Assembly: GCF_900115435.1 (NCBI RefSeq)
Contig: NZ_FOWK01000009.1
Location: forward strand, 62,001 to 126,000
DNA: 64,000 nt
From: Prevotella sp. tf2-5
GTDB taxonomy: Bacteria > Bacteroidota > Bacteroidia > Bacteroidales > Bacteroidaceae
Direction: 5' to 3'
The position numbers and the translations under genes were made by a program. Positions 38,559-47,472 of this stretch are shown in pieces. Below the pieces are notes generated by a model. That model was given only the letters and a program-made list of their open reading frames with translations. It was not told the DNA's origin and ran no database searches. Numbering within the stretch: the stretch's first letter is position 1; every line of letters begins with the position of its first letter.

Positions 38559-38735
38559 ATGGAGAATTTGACCTATTATATCGTATTGCTGCTGATGGTG
38601 GTCATCGGCTTTGTGGTGGTGAAGAAGATCGCGGGCTGTCTCTTGAAGTCCGTCTTTACCATCATCCTCATAGCCATTATGGTGGCGTTGTGGTATTTCT
38701 TCCTCAGAGAAGGAGCAACCCCGCCGACACTGTAA
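38559..38735 (+). CDS. 58-aa membrane protein
   Basis: ATG at 38559. Two hydrophobic segments: YYIVLLLMVVIGFVVV and SVFTIILIAIMVALWYFFL, with KK and K between them, so a small helical hairpin in the inner membrane. 10 bp after the pseudouridine synthase and in the same direction, so probably cotranscribed. Its last 32 bp overlap the 3' end of menA on the other strand. Function unknown. Confidence 0.65.
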   Translation: MENLTYYIVLLLMVVIGFVVVKKIAGCLLKSVFTIILIAIMVALWYFFLREGATPPTL

Positions 38736-39615
38736 GTCCGTAGACGAGGATGTTGCGAGCTGTCTCAGCCAGACACTCATTGAGTTGTTTGCCCTGATGG
38801 ATACGTCTCATCTTCAGCCATGTGAAGAAATGGAGCATGAGATAGATGAAAGGAAGGATGAAGGCAAGGACATGCTGGTTCATCCAGAACACACCTCCCA
38901 TCAGACAGGCAGCGACCCCTAATCCCAGATAAAGATACTCCGTATAGTGCTCACCGATGCGGACCACCAGTGTTATCTTCCCGTCCCTCTTGTCATTGTC
39001 ACGGTCACGATAGTTGTTGACTATCAGTAATGCGTCAATGACTAAGCCACAGGCGACAGAGGCTACGAAGACCTCTGTGGTAACCAGGTGCAGTTGCACA
39101 TAGTAGGTGACACAGACGGGTACGATACCGAAGAACAACAAGACCAGTACATCCCCCATGCCGATATAGGAGAGGTGAGTGGTATAGAGAAAACAGAATA
39201 CCACACAGAGCAGTCCGACGAATATCATCTCCAACCCGCCGTAATAGATCAGGGGAAGTCCGATGACACAAGCGGCACAGGTCGTGGAGGCTATCGCACG
39301 TTTCATGGCATCCGTGGTGACCCAGCCCTGTGTACAGGCACGCAAGGGACCCAGTCGTGTCTCAGCATCATCATTCCCTTTGGCATAGTCGAAGAAGTCG
39401 TTGATGAAATTAGCGTCAATCTGCATCACGACGGCAAAGAGCATGCAGAGAGCTGCCGCCGTCCAACTGAACACGTCACCCTCATACTGTTTAGCGTCCA
39501 TATATGCCAGAGAGAGTCCTATAAGCACAGGTACAGCGGCGCCAGAGAGGGTCTTGGGACGGGCTGCCAGGATCCATGCACGGAGGGAGTTCTGTTTGAT
39601 GATCGTATCGCTCAT
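38704..39615 (-). CDS. menA: 1,4-dihydroxy-2-naphthoate polyprenyltransferase
   Basis: 303 aa from the ATG at 39615 (MSDTIIKQNS), just downstream of its promoter. UbiA superfamily membrane protein with about nine helices. First Asp-rich motif in NDFFDYAKGNDD, second in NNYRDRDNDKRDGK. Joins DHNA to a polyprenyl diphosphate to give demethylmenaquinone; MenG/UbiE, the next enzyme, is at 51289. Convergent overlap with the 58-aa gene by 32 bp. Confidence 0.93.
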   Translation of the reverse strand: MSDTIIKQNSLRAWILAARPKTLSGAAVPVLIGLSLAYMDAKQYEGDVFSWTAAALCMLFAVVMQIDANFINDFFDYAKGNDDAETRLGPLRACTQGWVTTDAMKRAIASTTCAACVIGLPLIYYGGLEMIFVGLLCVVFCFLYTTHLSYIGMGDVLVLLFFGIVPVCVTYYVQLHLVTTEVFVASVACGLVIDALLIVNNYRDRDNDKRDGKITLVVRIGEHYTEYLYLGLGVAACLMGGVFWMNQHVLAFILPFIYLMLHFFTWLKMRRIHQGKQLNECLAETARNILVYGLTVSAGLLLL

Positions 39616-39639
39616 AAATACTTTTTTACTTGATTCTTC

Positions 39640-39674
39640 TTGCAAAAGTACGGAATAATACGTATATTTGCAAA
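39640..39674. promoter_or_regulatory. Interlocked divergent promoters of menA and the HD-domain gene
   Basis: Plus: TTG (39640-39642), 20 bp, TATATTTG (39663-39670). Minus: TTTG (39671-39674), 20 bp, TACTTTTG (39643-39650). Each -33 box directly abuts the -7 box of the other promoter. Confidence 0.8.
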
Positions 39675-39692
39675 AATTTTCACTGTTTTCTG

Positions 39693-40334
39693 ATGATAAA
39701 CAATACGGCAAGTCTCGATTTGGTGGAGTTCGTGGAGACACAGATACTACCGCGCTATGCAGAGTTTGACAAGGCTCACAACCTGAGTCATGTCACTCGT
39801 GTCATCCGTAATTCCATTGCGTTGGCACGTCAAACAGGTGCTGACATGAATATGGTATATGTCGTCGCTGCCTATCATGACTTGGGACTCAGTGGTCCTC
39901 GCGCGATCCATCATCTGACAAGTGGTAAGATACTGATGCAGGATGCCCGACTGAAACGCTGGTTCTCGCCAGAGCAAATCAAAATGATGAAGGAAGCGGT
40001 GGAGGACCATCGTGCCTCAGCCTCTCATGCTCCTCGCAGTATCTATGGGAAAATAGTGGCGGAGGCGGATCGTGACCTTGCCCCGGAGACCGTTATCCGT
40101 CGCACCGTCCAGTTTGGTCTTGCCAATTACCCTGAGATGGACAGGGAAGGACACTGGAGGCGGTTCTGTCAGCACATGGCGGAGAAATACTCCGTTAACG
40201 GATATATCCGTCTTTGGATTCATGGTTCAGAAAGCGAGCGTAACCTGAACCAGTTACGCTCGCTTATTGTCAATCCTACTGAGATGCGGAAAGTCTTCGA
40301 TAAGATATTCCTGGAAGAATCAGGAACGCTTTAG
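39693..40334 (+). CDS. HD-domain phosphohydrolase
   Basis: 213 aa from the ATG at 39693 (MINNTASLD). HD motif in VVAAYHDLGL, with an upstream His (NLSHVTRVIR) and later HHLTSGKIL and EDHRASASH, so a metal-dependent phosphohydrolase of the YedJ/YqeK-like kind. Substrate unknown, probably a nucleotide. Own promoter, interlocked with that of menA. Convergent with the Porin_10 gene. Confidence 0.82.
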   Translation: MINNTASLDLVEFVETQILPRYAEFDKAHNLSHVTRVIRNSIALARQTGADMNMVYVVAAYHDLGLSGPRAIHHLTSGKILMQDARLKRWFSPEQIKMMKEAVEDHRASASHAPRSIYGKIVAEADRDLAPETVIRRTVQFGLANYPEMDREGHWRRFCQHMAEKYSVNGYIRLWIHGSESERNLNQLRSLIVNPTEMRKVFDKIFLEESGTL

Positions 40335-40348
40335 CTCCTCCAGGGATA

Positions 40349-42697
40349 TTAGTTATAGAAATTCCAAGAGACTCCGAAGCGCAGCACGTTACCATTCATA
40401 GGATAGTGAGGAGCCAGGAACATCATCTTATTACCTGATGAGTTATTGACATGACTCATCATCACGAAGAAGCGGGCTCGCTTCAAGTGGAAGTTAGCAT
40501 AGACATCCACAAAGGGATAGCCTCCCAGTTCCACACGGCTGTTCTCATTCTTCTGAATGGCAAACTGTCCTAGTTGCGGGACATAGTCTGGCGCATAATA
40601 TTTCGTGAAGTAATATGCGTCGGTACCCAGTTCCACACTCAGCACCTTCGCAATCTTGAACTTCAGATAGAGGTTCGTGAAGATGTTCATGGTGGGGAGC
40701 GGGAGCACGTCCTTGTTGGTGGAATTCTGGTAGGTTAACACATTCTCCCAGTTAAGGATACCCACTCTGAAGTCCTGACGGAGTTGTGCCGTAAACACAT
40801 TGATATTACCACCCTCCTGAAAGACACCAGCCGTCAAACCACTGCGTCCATTGGTTTCCGTCATGGCATAGCTCATACCGAAATAGGTGTAGTTCTGTAT
40901 TCCGTCAACGGCGATACGCAGTTGGGTGTGGGTCTTGGGATAAGAAAAGAGTCCTTCGATATGGGTATGGGTCTCCTTGGAAAAGTCGGGGTCGTCCCAC
41001 CAAAGATGCTTGGAGTGGAATTGTCTTTGGAAGAATACGGGATTGAGACGGTGGAAATATGCTTTGGCAGCCAGTCGTACCGTATCACCGAATAAGGGGA
41101 AGTTCAGGTCTGTGCCGAAATTCACTTTGAGGGCACCGGCATCCGCACCAACGATCCAAGCCTCTAATGCAAGGTTATAATGAAGGGTCTTTCCTTGTGT
41201 CTTGGAGATCTGTCCACCAACACTCACATGTCCCTCTGACCATTTGTTCATGTGATAGATGTCGCCATCATCATTCAAGTCAGGCATTTGGAACTTGCGG
41301 TGGTCATAGCTGATGAATCCTTTGAGTCCAGCCTTTGCCCATTTGTTGAAACCTTCGAGGAGGGCGATGGCAAAGGTGTTCTTGATAGACAGGTATTTGG
41401 TCTTGTCATAAATGGAGTCATTACTATATTTCCCCTCGTCACTGTAATTATAATAGGTGTTCAGATAATAGTCGTCAGGGGTGTTGTACGCCTGGTAGAT
41501 ACGGCTATGACTGTTGATGTCGAGGGTGTGGATGAAACTGGTGACAGGGACGTACACCCGTTTCATCGTGGCATCGATAGAGTCCTGGTGAGCCTGGGCA
41601 GCCAACAGACTGTCCATCTTTTCTTGAGACTCCACTTTGATACGGGTGGAGTCTGCCATCTGTGGCTTCTCCCCGCTTTTGGGGAGGTCTCCGGCTATGC
41701 GGGCATTCTCTGGACGACCGCTGGGCATGTTTTGGGAAATCCTCTCTCCCCGGCGTCCAGGTGCCGCGTCTTTCTCCTTGTTCTCCCGCTCCTGTTTCTC
41801 TTTCGCAGAGGCAGCGGCAAACTGTCGTGCCTTGATCTCCGCCTCTGTCATTTTCACCTTACGGTAGAAACCGAGGTTATAACGGTGGGAGAGGAAGAAA
41901 TGGATGGAGTTGTTACGGTTCCAGTTCTTGGAGAGCACGGTAGGTATCTCCTCCTCACTGAACTGGTCGTCGAAACTCTCGGGATGGGTGATATAGTTGT
42001 CGTTGGTGATACCTCCGTTCTCCGCCATCTTACGATGGTAGGTGGAGAAAAGGGTATGCATCTGATAACGGTCTCCGATATAAGAGGCGAAGAAGGAAGC
42101 CCTGAAATGGGAGTTGCTTTGGTTCTGGTAATATCCTCGGGCATAATGATAGTCCAGGTCGAATCCCATACCTAACCGCTTGTTGGCATTGATGGCAAAT
42201 TTAGCGTCGATATGGTCCTCACCGTTCTGCTTATTACCACAGTTGTCGTAACTGATATTGGTATAGGGTGAAAGGGTATTGACAAACAGGAATTCGTCAG
42301 GCTCTTTCGTCGTATAGTCGTATGGCTGGGTGAAGAAAAAATCACTGGTGATCTTGCGGTCGATAAAGATACGGCTCAGCCGGGGGGTATAGTTACTACC
42401 TGTCGTGTTATATTCCCCATAGACACCCGTGTTGAAGATCGTGTTCGGATAGAGGTGGGGCATGGTGTCCAATGCCGCAGGTATGACATCTCCAAAGCGA
42501 CGGTCAACCGTCCATACATGAACGCTACGAGGTATCTCCTTGTTCTTGACAGAGTCGCGGCGGTTGGGGTTGAAATTACCATTGCTCTCGTCCCGCTGGG
42601 TAATCCTGCCGTTCTCGTCGATCTGATTATAAACTTGTGCATGCATAGCGGTTGCCATGCATGCCAGGGTGATCAGTGTATATAACTGTTTCTTCAA
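40349..42697 (-). CDS. Putative porin (Porin_10 family)
   Basis: 782 aa. Signal peptide (KKQLYTLITLACMATAMHA), then a large barrel with many aromatic strands (YGEYNTTGSNYTPRLSR, NANKRLGMGFDLDYHYARGYYQ) ending in LRFGVSWNFYN. A charged Ala/Lys/Glu-rich loop near residues 290-375 (KEKQERENKEKDAAPGRR) is probably outside the barrel. The only start that gives a full signal peptide is TTG at 42697, which overlaps the stop of the small gene upstream (TTGA), so translation is probably coupled. Function: outer-membrane channel, ligand unknown. Confidence 0.82.
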   Translation of the reverse strand: MKKQLYTLITLACMATAMHAQVYNQIDENGRITQRDESNGNFNPNRRDSVKNKEIPRSVHVWTVDRRFGDVIPAALDTMPHLYPNTIFNTGVYGEYNTTGSNYTPRLSRIFIDRKITSDFFFTQPYDYTTKEPDEFLFVNTLSPYTNISYDNCGNKQNGEDHIDAKFAINANKRLGMGFDLDYHYARGYYQNQSNSHFRASFFASYIGDRYQMHTLFSTYHRKMAENGGITNDNYITHPESFDDQFSEEEIPTVLSKNWNRNNSIHFFLSHRYNLGFYRKVKMTEAEIKARQFAAASAKEKQERENKEKDAAPGRRGERISQNMPSGRPENARIAGDLPKSGEKPQMADSTRIKVESQEKMDSLLAAQAHQDSIDATMKRVYVPVTSFIHTLDINSHSRIYQAYNTPDDYYLNTYYNYSDEGKYSNDSIYDKTKYLSIKNTFAIALLEGFNKWAKAGLKGFISYDHRKFQMPDLNDDGDIYHMNKWSEGHVSVGGQISKTQGKTLHYNLALEAWIVGADAGALKVNFGTDLNFPLFGDTVRLAAKAYFHRLNPVFFQRQFHSKHLWWDDPDFSKETHTHIEGLFSYPKTHTQLRIAVDGIQNYTYFGMSYAMTETNGRSGLTAGVFQEGGNINVFTAQLRQDFRVGILNWENVLTYQNSTNKDVLPLPTMNIFTNLYLKFKIAKVLSVELGTDAYYFTKYYAPDYVPQLGQFAIQKNENSRVELGGYPFVDVYANFHLKRARFFVMMSHVNNSSGNKMMFLAPHYPMNGNVLRFGVSWNFYN

Positions 42698-42867
42698 TTT
42701 CTGTCTTCCAGTTTAAGAAGGCGTACCACGACCTCAATAAACTTGAATGCCATGGCGCCGATAATAATATAGGTACCAGTCTCCCGCTGTCCCATGTAAT
42801 ATAGGATCATACCGACAGCAGCCCCAATGACAAATATCGTATTGAGGATGTTACGTAGGAGTCTCAT
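42694..42867 (-). CDS. 57-aa membrane protein coupled to both neighbours
   Basis: ATG at 42867 overlaps the DUF4468 stop by 4 bp, and its TGA at 42694-42696 overlaps the TTG start of the porin gene. Reads MRLLRNILNTIFVIGAAVGM, then YYMGQRETGTYIIIGAMAFK, then a charged tail RLLKLEDRN: two short helices. Too short for most gene callers. The tight double overlap argues that it is translated. Function unknown. Confidence 0.75.
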   Translation of the reverse strand: MRLLRNILNTIFVIGAAVGMILYYMGQRETGTYIIIGAMAFKFIEVVVRLLKLEDRN

Positions 42868-43490
42868 CGGAGTAAGTCCTCAATCTTGTTGAACAGATAG
42901 TCCTTGCGGTCAATGGTCTTGCGACGGAACTTACCTGTGATGGGCAGCAATTTGGTGTTCTTCTTGTTGACAGCCTCCTCGTCAGTAATCCATTCCTCTG
43001 CTTTATAACGCTGAGGCTTACGCTCCTCCTCATAGAAATATTTGATATGTGACATCTCTACGGTGACTTTCCCGTTCTGGCAAACGGCTTTCAAGACATA
43101 ATAGAAACGTGTGCGGTCAAGGGAGATGGCGTTGCTTTGGAACACCAGCCACTCCTCGTAACTGGCACCGAGCTCGTAGTCGGTGGTGTCAGCCTTTACG
43201 ATCTTGCTGTTAAGCTGGTTGGGCTCACGGGTGACGTCTTGAAAGAACTTGCCGATGATATTGTATATGTCGAAGGCAGACTTGCCGGGAGCCTCGAAAG
43301 TCTTACTGAAGACGACCTTTCCGTCAACTACAGGAACTGCCCCTTTCAGGTATTTCTGGTTGGGATTCGGCTTTACCACAACGACTTTCTCTACCGTCTC
43401 TTTCTTTGTCTCAGTTTGTTCCCAGGTGTTTTGGGCAAATCCCGTCATTGGTATGCTTATCAGGAGCATAGACCATACAAAATGTTTCAT
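42864..43490 (-). CDS. DUF4468 protein, secreted, TBP-like fold
   Basis: 208 aa from the ATG at 43490 (MKHFVWSMLL), signal peptide cut near TGFAQ. DUF4468 marks: VFSKTFEAPGKSAFDIYNII and the strand WLVFQSNAISLDRTRFYYVLK, followed by VTVEMSHIKYFYEE. The family is restricted to Bacteroidetes and has no known activity. First gene of a coupled trio with the 57-aa membrane protein and the Porin_10 gene. Confidence 0.8.
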   Translation of the reverse strand: MKHFVWSMLLISIPMTGFAQNTWEQTETKKETVEKVVVVKPNPNQKYLKGAVPVVDGKVVFSKTFEAPGKSAFDIYNIIGKFFQDVTREPNQLNSKIVKADTTDYELGASYEEWLVFQSNAISLDRTRFYYVLKAVCQNGKVTVEMSHIKYFYEEERKPQRYKAEEWITDEEAVNKKNTKLLPITGKFRRKTIDRKDYLFNKIEDLLR

Positions 43491-43567
43491 AGCTATTGTC
43501 TGTTTATAATTATTTTGGATGCAAAAATACAAAATAATGACAGAACAGCCTAATAAATTATGATAAT

Positions 43568-45598
43568 TTATTTTAATTCCAGCTCTTTCTGTAGACGAAT
43601 AATCTCATCACGGTACTGGGCAGCCTGGAGGAAATCGAGTTTTTTGGCAGCTTCTTTCATCAGTCGTGTCGTCTCCGCAATACTCTTCTCCAGTTGTGGA
43701 CGGGTCATGCGCTGTACGATAGGATCGGCGGCAAAGGCTCCTTGCTCCATCGGACTGATATAAGCGGTCTGTGCTTGTCTCCTGGTTTCCTCTTCCCCGG
43801 CAAACTGTCGGAGATCGCTTTGCTTGAGGGCTTTCTCTATCTGCTTAGGGGTGATATGATGCTCCTCATTATAAAGCATCTGTTTCTGACGTCGCCGTGC
43901 TGTCTCGTCGATAGTGAGTTGCATGGATGCCGTGATCGTATCGGCATACATAATCACTTTTCCGTTAATATTACGTGCCGCACGTCCTGCCGTCTGGGTC
44001 AGTGAGCGGTGGGAACGGAGGAATCCTTCTTTGTCCGCATCCAGTATCGCCACCAATGATACTTCCGGCAAGTCGAGTCCCTCACGTAACAGGTTGACAC
44101 CCACCAGTACGTCATACACCCCGTTTCGCAAGTTCTCCAGGATCTTCACACGGTCCAAAGTCGTCACCTCACTATGAATATAAGCTGTCTGGATGTCATG
44201 ATTCTGCAGGTATTCACTCAACTCCTCTGCCATCCGCTTGGTGAGGGTGGTCACCAGTACACGCTCTTTCCGAAGCACACGTGTTTGTATCTCGTCCATC
44301 AGGTCGTCAATCTGGTTCTCCGTAGGACGCACCTCTATCTCTGGGTCAAGAAGACCGGTGGGTCGGATGAGCTGTTCCACGACAATGCCTTCTGACTCGT
44401 TTAACTCATAATCAGCAGGTGTGGCACTGACATAAATGACCTGATTCGTCATCTGTTGAAACTCCTCAAATGTCAACGGCCGGTTGTCAAATGCGGCAGG
44501 CAGGCGGAACCCGAATTCCACCAGGTTGGTCTTCCTGGCACGGTCACCTCCGTACATCGCTCCAATCTGTGGGACACTAACGTGGCTCTCGTCAATGAAC
44601 ATGAGATAATCGTCCGGGAAGAAGTCAAGCAGACAGTATGGGCGCTCGCCAGCTTGTCTGCCATCAAAATACCGGGAATAGTTCTCGATACCAGAGCAAT
44701 GTCCCAGTTCCTTGATCATCTCCATGTCATACTCCACACGTTCTTTGATGCGCTGTGCCTTGATACCGTCACCCAGTTCCTCGAAGAATGCTACTTGCTT
44801 CACCAGGTCGTCCTGTATCTGCCGGATGGCGATATTTGTCTGTTCCTGTGAGGTCATGAAAAGATTGGCAGGGTAGAGCTTATACTCCTCAAAGGAAGAG
44901 AGACGGTCCATCGTGACCGCATCCAGTTCTTCTATACCATCAATCTCGTCATCCCAGAAGGTGATGCGTAGGATCACCTCATTATATGCCATCGCGATAT
45001 CCACCGTGTCACCTTTCACACGGAAACATCCTCGCTTTAACTCAAGGTCGTTCCTGACATAGAGCGCGGCTACTAATTTTCTTAACAAAGTATTACGGTC
45101 GATGATCTGTCCTTTATGAACCTCAATGACATTCTCATGAAGGGCGACAGGACTTCCCATTCCGTAAATACAACTAACTGATGATACAACGACAACGTCT
45201 TTTCTTCCTGATAACAAAGCACTTACCGCACGGAGTCTCAGTCTGTCTATCTCCTCGTTGATGGCAAGGTCTTTCTCAATATAGGTGTCGGTCGTCGGCA
45301 GGTAAGCCTCTGGCTGGTAGTAGTCATAATAACTGACATAATACTCTACCGCATTATCGGGAAAGAAACCCTTCATCTCCTCATATAACTGGGCGGCAAG
45401 GGTCTTGTTGTGGGAGAGGATAAGGGTAGGGCGATTGATCTTCGCAATAACATTTGCCATCGTAAAGGTCTTTCCAGAGCCTGTCACTCCCAGCAGCACC
45501 TGGGCTCTGTCTCCTCTTCTTACTCCGTCCGTCAGTTGACGGATAGCCTCAGGCTGGTCACCTGTCGGCTTGTATTTTGATGTCAGTTGAAAGTTCAT
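43568..45598 (-). CDS. uvrB: Excinuclease ABC subunit B
   Basis: 676 aa. Damage-verification helicase of nucleotide excision repair, works with UvrA and UvrC. Walker A GVTGSGKTFTMANVIAK near residue 35, the beta-hairpin YYDYYQPEAYLPTTDTYIEK, Walker B LMFIDESHV, motif VI region QTAGRAARN, and the C-terminal UVR domain (KKLDFLQAAQYRDEIIRL). I chose the ATG at 45598: a longer frame reaches past the promoter. The promoter is so close that the mRNA may have nearly no leader. Confidence 0.97.
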   Translation of the reverse strand: MNFQLTSKYKPTGDQPEAIRQLTDGVRRGDRAQVLLGVTGSGKTFTMANVIAKINRPTLILSHNKTLAAQLYEEMKGFFPDNAVEYYVSYYDYYQPEAYLPTTDTYIEKDLAINEEIDRLRLRAVSALLSGRKDVVVVSSVSCIYGMGSPVALHENVIEVHKGQIIDRNTLLRKLVAALYVRNDLELKRGCFRVKGDTVDIAMAYNEVILRITFWDDEIDGIEELDAVTMDRLSSFEEYKLYPANLFMTSQEQTNIAIRQIQDDLVKQVAFFEELGDGIKAQRIKERVEYDMEMIKELGHCSGIENYSRYFDGRQAGERPYCLLDFFPDDYLMFIDESHVSVPQIGAMYGGDRARKTNLVEFGFRLPAAFDNRPLTFEEFQQMTNQVIYVSATPADYELNESEGIVVEQLIRPTGLLDPEIEVRPTENQIDDLMDEIQTRVLRKERVLVTTLTKRMAEELSEYLQNHDIQTAYIHSEVTTLDRVKILENLRNGVYDVLVGVNLLREGLDLPEVSLVAILDADKEGFLRSHRSLTQTAGRAARNINGKVIMYADTITASMQLTIDETARRRQKQMLYNEEHHITPKQIEKALKQSDLRQFAGEEETRRQAQTAYISPMEQGAFAADPIVQRMTRPQLEKSIAETTRLMKEAAKKLDFLQAAQYRDEIIRLQKELELK

Positions 45599-45605
45599 AT
45601 CCTGC

Positions 45606-45636
45606 AAAGGTACGAATAAACGGGTAAAAAACAAAA
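45606..45636 (-). promoter_or_regulatory. Promoter of uvrB
   Basis: Minus-strand TACCTTTG (45606-45613), 19-bp spacer, TTTG (45633-45636). The ATG is 8 bases from the -7 box edge. Confidence 0.85.
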
Positions 45637-45693
45637 TTTCTTCGTAACAAACGTTATAATCCTACGATAATTGCTAAAAATCGTTCGTTTTCC

Positions 45694-45724
45694 TTTGTTA
45701 TTAACGGGAAAATGACTAATTTTG
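45694..45724 (+). promoter_or_regulatory. Promoter of bamD-rpoZ
   Basis: TTTG (45694-45697), 19-bp spacer, TAATTTTG (45717-45724), 21 bp before the ATG at 45746. Confidence 0.88.
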
Positions 45725-45745
45725 CACGTCAAATTTGATTATAGG

Positions 45746-46573
45746 ATGAATAAAGGCAATATCTTGACGCTCTGTATGGCTGTTCTTCTGAGCAGTTGTG
45801 CCTCTGAGTTTAATAGGGTCTACAAGAATGCGGATAATGACTATAAGTATGAGTACGCTAAGCAGTGCTTTGCTATGGGTAAATTCCAGCAGGCTAGTTC
45901 GTTGCTACAGGATTTGGTGATGATCCAGAAGGGAAGGGATAATGCCCAGGAATGTTTGTATTTGTTAGGCATGTCCCAATACTGTAACAGAGATTATGAG
46001 TCAGCAAGTACTACTTTCAAGAAGTATTATGCCAGTTATCCGAAAGGCAATTTCTCCGAGCAGGCTTCCTTCTATGTGGGACAGTCTCTCTATAGGAGTG
46101 CTCCTGAGCCCCGCCTTGACCAGACTCCGACCATTGGCGCCATCAATGCTTATCAGCAGTTCCTGGATTTGTATCCTGATTCAGAATTACGTCCTATCGC
46201 ACAGCAGCGTCTGTTTGAGTTGCAGGACAACTTAGTACAAAAGGAGTTCCTCTCTGCCCAGCTGTATTACAACCTGGGAGGATATTTCGGAAATATCAAT
46301 GCCAATACGGAAAGTAACTATGAGGCATGTATCATCACGGCTCAGAACGCTCTGAAGAATTACCCTTATACAAAGATCCGCGAGAAGTTCTCCGTGTTGA
46401 TCATGAAGAGTAAGTTCTATTTGGCGGAGAACAGCTCCGAGGAAAGGAAGCTCGAGCGTTACCGTGAGGCAGAGGATGAGTGTTATGGATTCCTGAACGA
46501 GTATCCTGAGTCTAAGGAGAAAGAAACAGCGGAGAAGTTTATCATTAAATGTAAGAAAATAACAAAAGATTAG
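45746..46573 (+). CDS. bamD: Outer-membrane assembly lipoprotein BamD
   Basis: 275 aa from the ATG at 45746. Lipobox LLSSCASEFN. TPR repeats through the body (YEYAKQCFAMGKFQQASSLLQ, YYASYPKGNFSEQASFYVGQ, YQQFLDLYPDSELRPIAQQR). Periplasmic lipoprotein of the BAM complex that folds outer-membrane barrels. In Bacteroidetes it is followed by the omega-like RNA polymerase gene, as here (3-bp gap). Confidence 0.93.
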   Translation: MNKGNILTLCMAVLLSSCASEFNRVYKNADNDYKYEYAKQCFAMGKFQQASSLLQDLVMIQKGRDNAQECLYLLGMSQYCNRDYESASTTFKKYYASYPKGNFSEQASFYVGQSLYRSAPEPRLDQTPTIGAINAYQQFLDLYPDSELRPIAQQRLFELQDNLVQKEFLSAQLYYNLGGYFGNINANTESNYEACIITAQNALKNYPYTKIREKFSVLIMKSKFYLAENSSEERKLERYREAEDECYGFLNEYPESKEKETAEKFIIKCKKITKD

Positions 46574-46576
46574 AAT

Positions 46577-46924
46577 ATGGATTATAAGAAGTCAAAAGCA
46601 CCAGTAAACACAGTGACACGTAATATCATGGATCTCTGTGAGGAAACTGGTAACATCTATGAGAGTGTTGCAATCATTTCTAAGCGTGCCAACCAGATCA
46701 GTGTCCAGATTAAGGAGGACCTGAGCAAGAAGCTGGCAGAGTTCGCCTCTTATAATGACTCTTTGGAAGAGGTATTTGAGAATCGTGAGCAGATAGAGAT
46801 TTCCCGTTATTATGAGAAACTTCCAAAACCTTCTCTTCTGGCAACACAGGAGTTCGTGGAGGGTAAGGTCTATTGGCGTGACCCTGCTCGTGAGCAGTCT
46901 ATGATGCAGGAGGAGCGTCTCTGA
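46577..46924 (+). CDS. rpoZ: RNA polymerase omega subunit (RpoZ-like)
   Basis: 115 aa. Matches the Bacteroidetes RpoZ form: the N-terminal ITRN-like TVTRNIMDLCEETGNIYESV and SKRANQISVQIKEDL, then an acidic tail. Stabilises the beta-prime subunit of RNA polymerase. Between bamD and DUF4293, a conserved order. Confidence 0.88.
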   Translation: MDYKKSKAPVNTVTRNIMDLCEETGNIYESVAIISKRANQISVQIKEDLSKKLAEFASYNDSLEEVFENREQIEISRYYEKLPKPSLLATQEFVEGKVYWRDPAREQSMMQEERL

Positions 46925-46932
46925 TAAAGATT

Positions 46933-47385
46933 ATGATACAACGTAAGCAAACGATATTCCTCTTCCTTGCCGTCGTCTTTGGTGTACTTTCTTTATGTAT
47001 GCAGTTGGCAACGGTGTCTTTTGAGGGACTTACCACTTACCGGATATTCAGTCTCTGGGCATTAGGACAGAATAACACCAGCAGTTTTATTCCATGTCCT
47101 TTGTTTATACTGATGCTCTTATCCACGACACTGAGTGCATGCACGATATTCCTTTATAAGCGTCGCCCTTTGCAAGCTCGCTTGTGTATGGTCAACATCT
47201 TCATCATGGTGTTGTGGTATGTCTCCATGATTGTGGTCAGTAAGCAGCTGGCGCCAGATGCGGCCAATTTCCGTTTGGAGATAGCATCCTCGTTCCCGGC
47301 AGTCATCGCGATTCTGCTTTTTATGGCTCGCAAGGGAGTTCTTGCTGATGAACGGTTGGTGCGGGCAGCAGACAGGATCAGATAG
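46933..47385 (+). CDS. DUF4293 membrane protein
   Basis: 150 aa with four hydrophobic helices (TIFLFLAVVFGVLSLCM, PLFILMLLSTTLSACTIFL, MVNIFIMVLWYVSMIVV, SFPAVIAILLFMA). It begins MIQRKQTIFLFLA as is usual for DUF4293, with arginines between the helices. Function unknown; last gene of bamD-rpoZ-DUF4293, followed by a terminator. Confidence 0.88.
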   Translation: MIQRKQTIFLFLAVVFGVLSLCMQLATVSFEGLTTYRIFSLWALGQNNTSSFIPCPLFILMLLSTTLSACTIFLYKRRPLQARLCMVNIFIMVLWYVSMIVVSKQLAPDAANFRLEIASSFPAVIAILLFMARKGVLADERLVRAADRIR

Positions 47386-47421
47386 GTATCAAATAATCAA
47401 CGAATAATTTCATAACGACAA

Positions 47422-47449
47422 AGGCACCCTCCCAATTGGGAAGGTGCCT
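47422..47449. terminator. Hairpin terminator between convergent operons
   Basis: aggcacc (47422-47428) pairs with ggtgcct (47443-47449), with an inner tccc/ggga pair; a T-rich run follows on the plus strand. Confidence 0.85.
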
Positions 47450-47472
47450 CTTTGTTTACTAGAAACTCTTTG

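Noticed and set aside
41252-42175. 307-aa plus-strand frame
   Set aside because: Antisense to the Porin_10 gene; its composition follows from the barrel codons.
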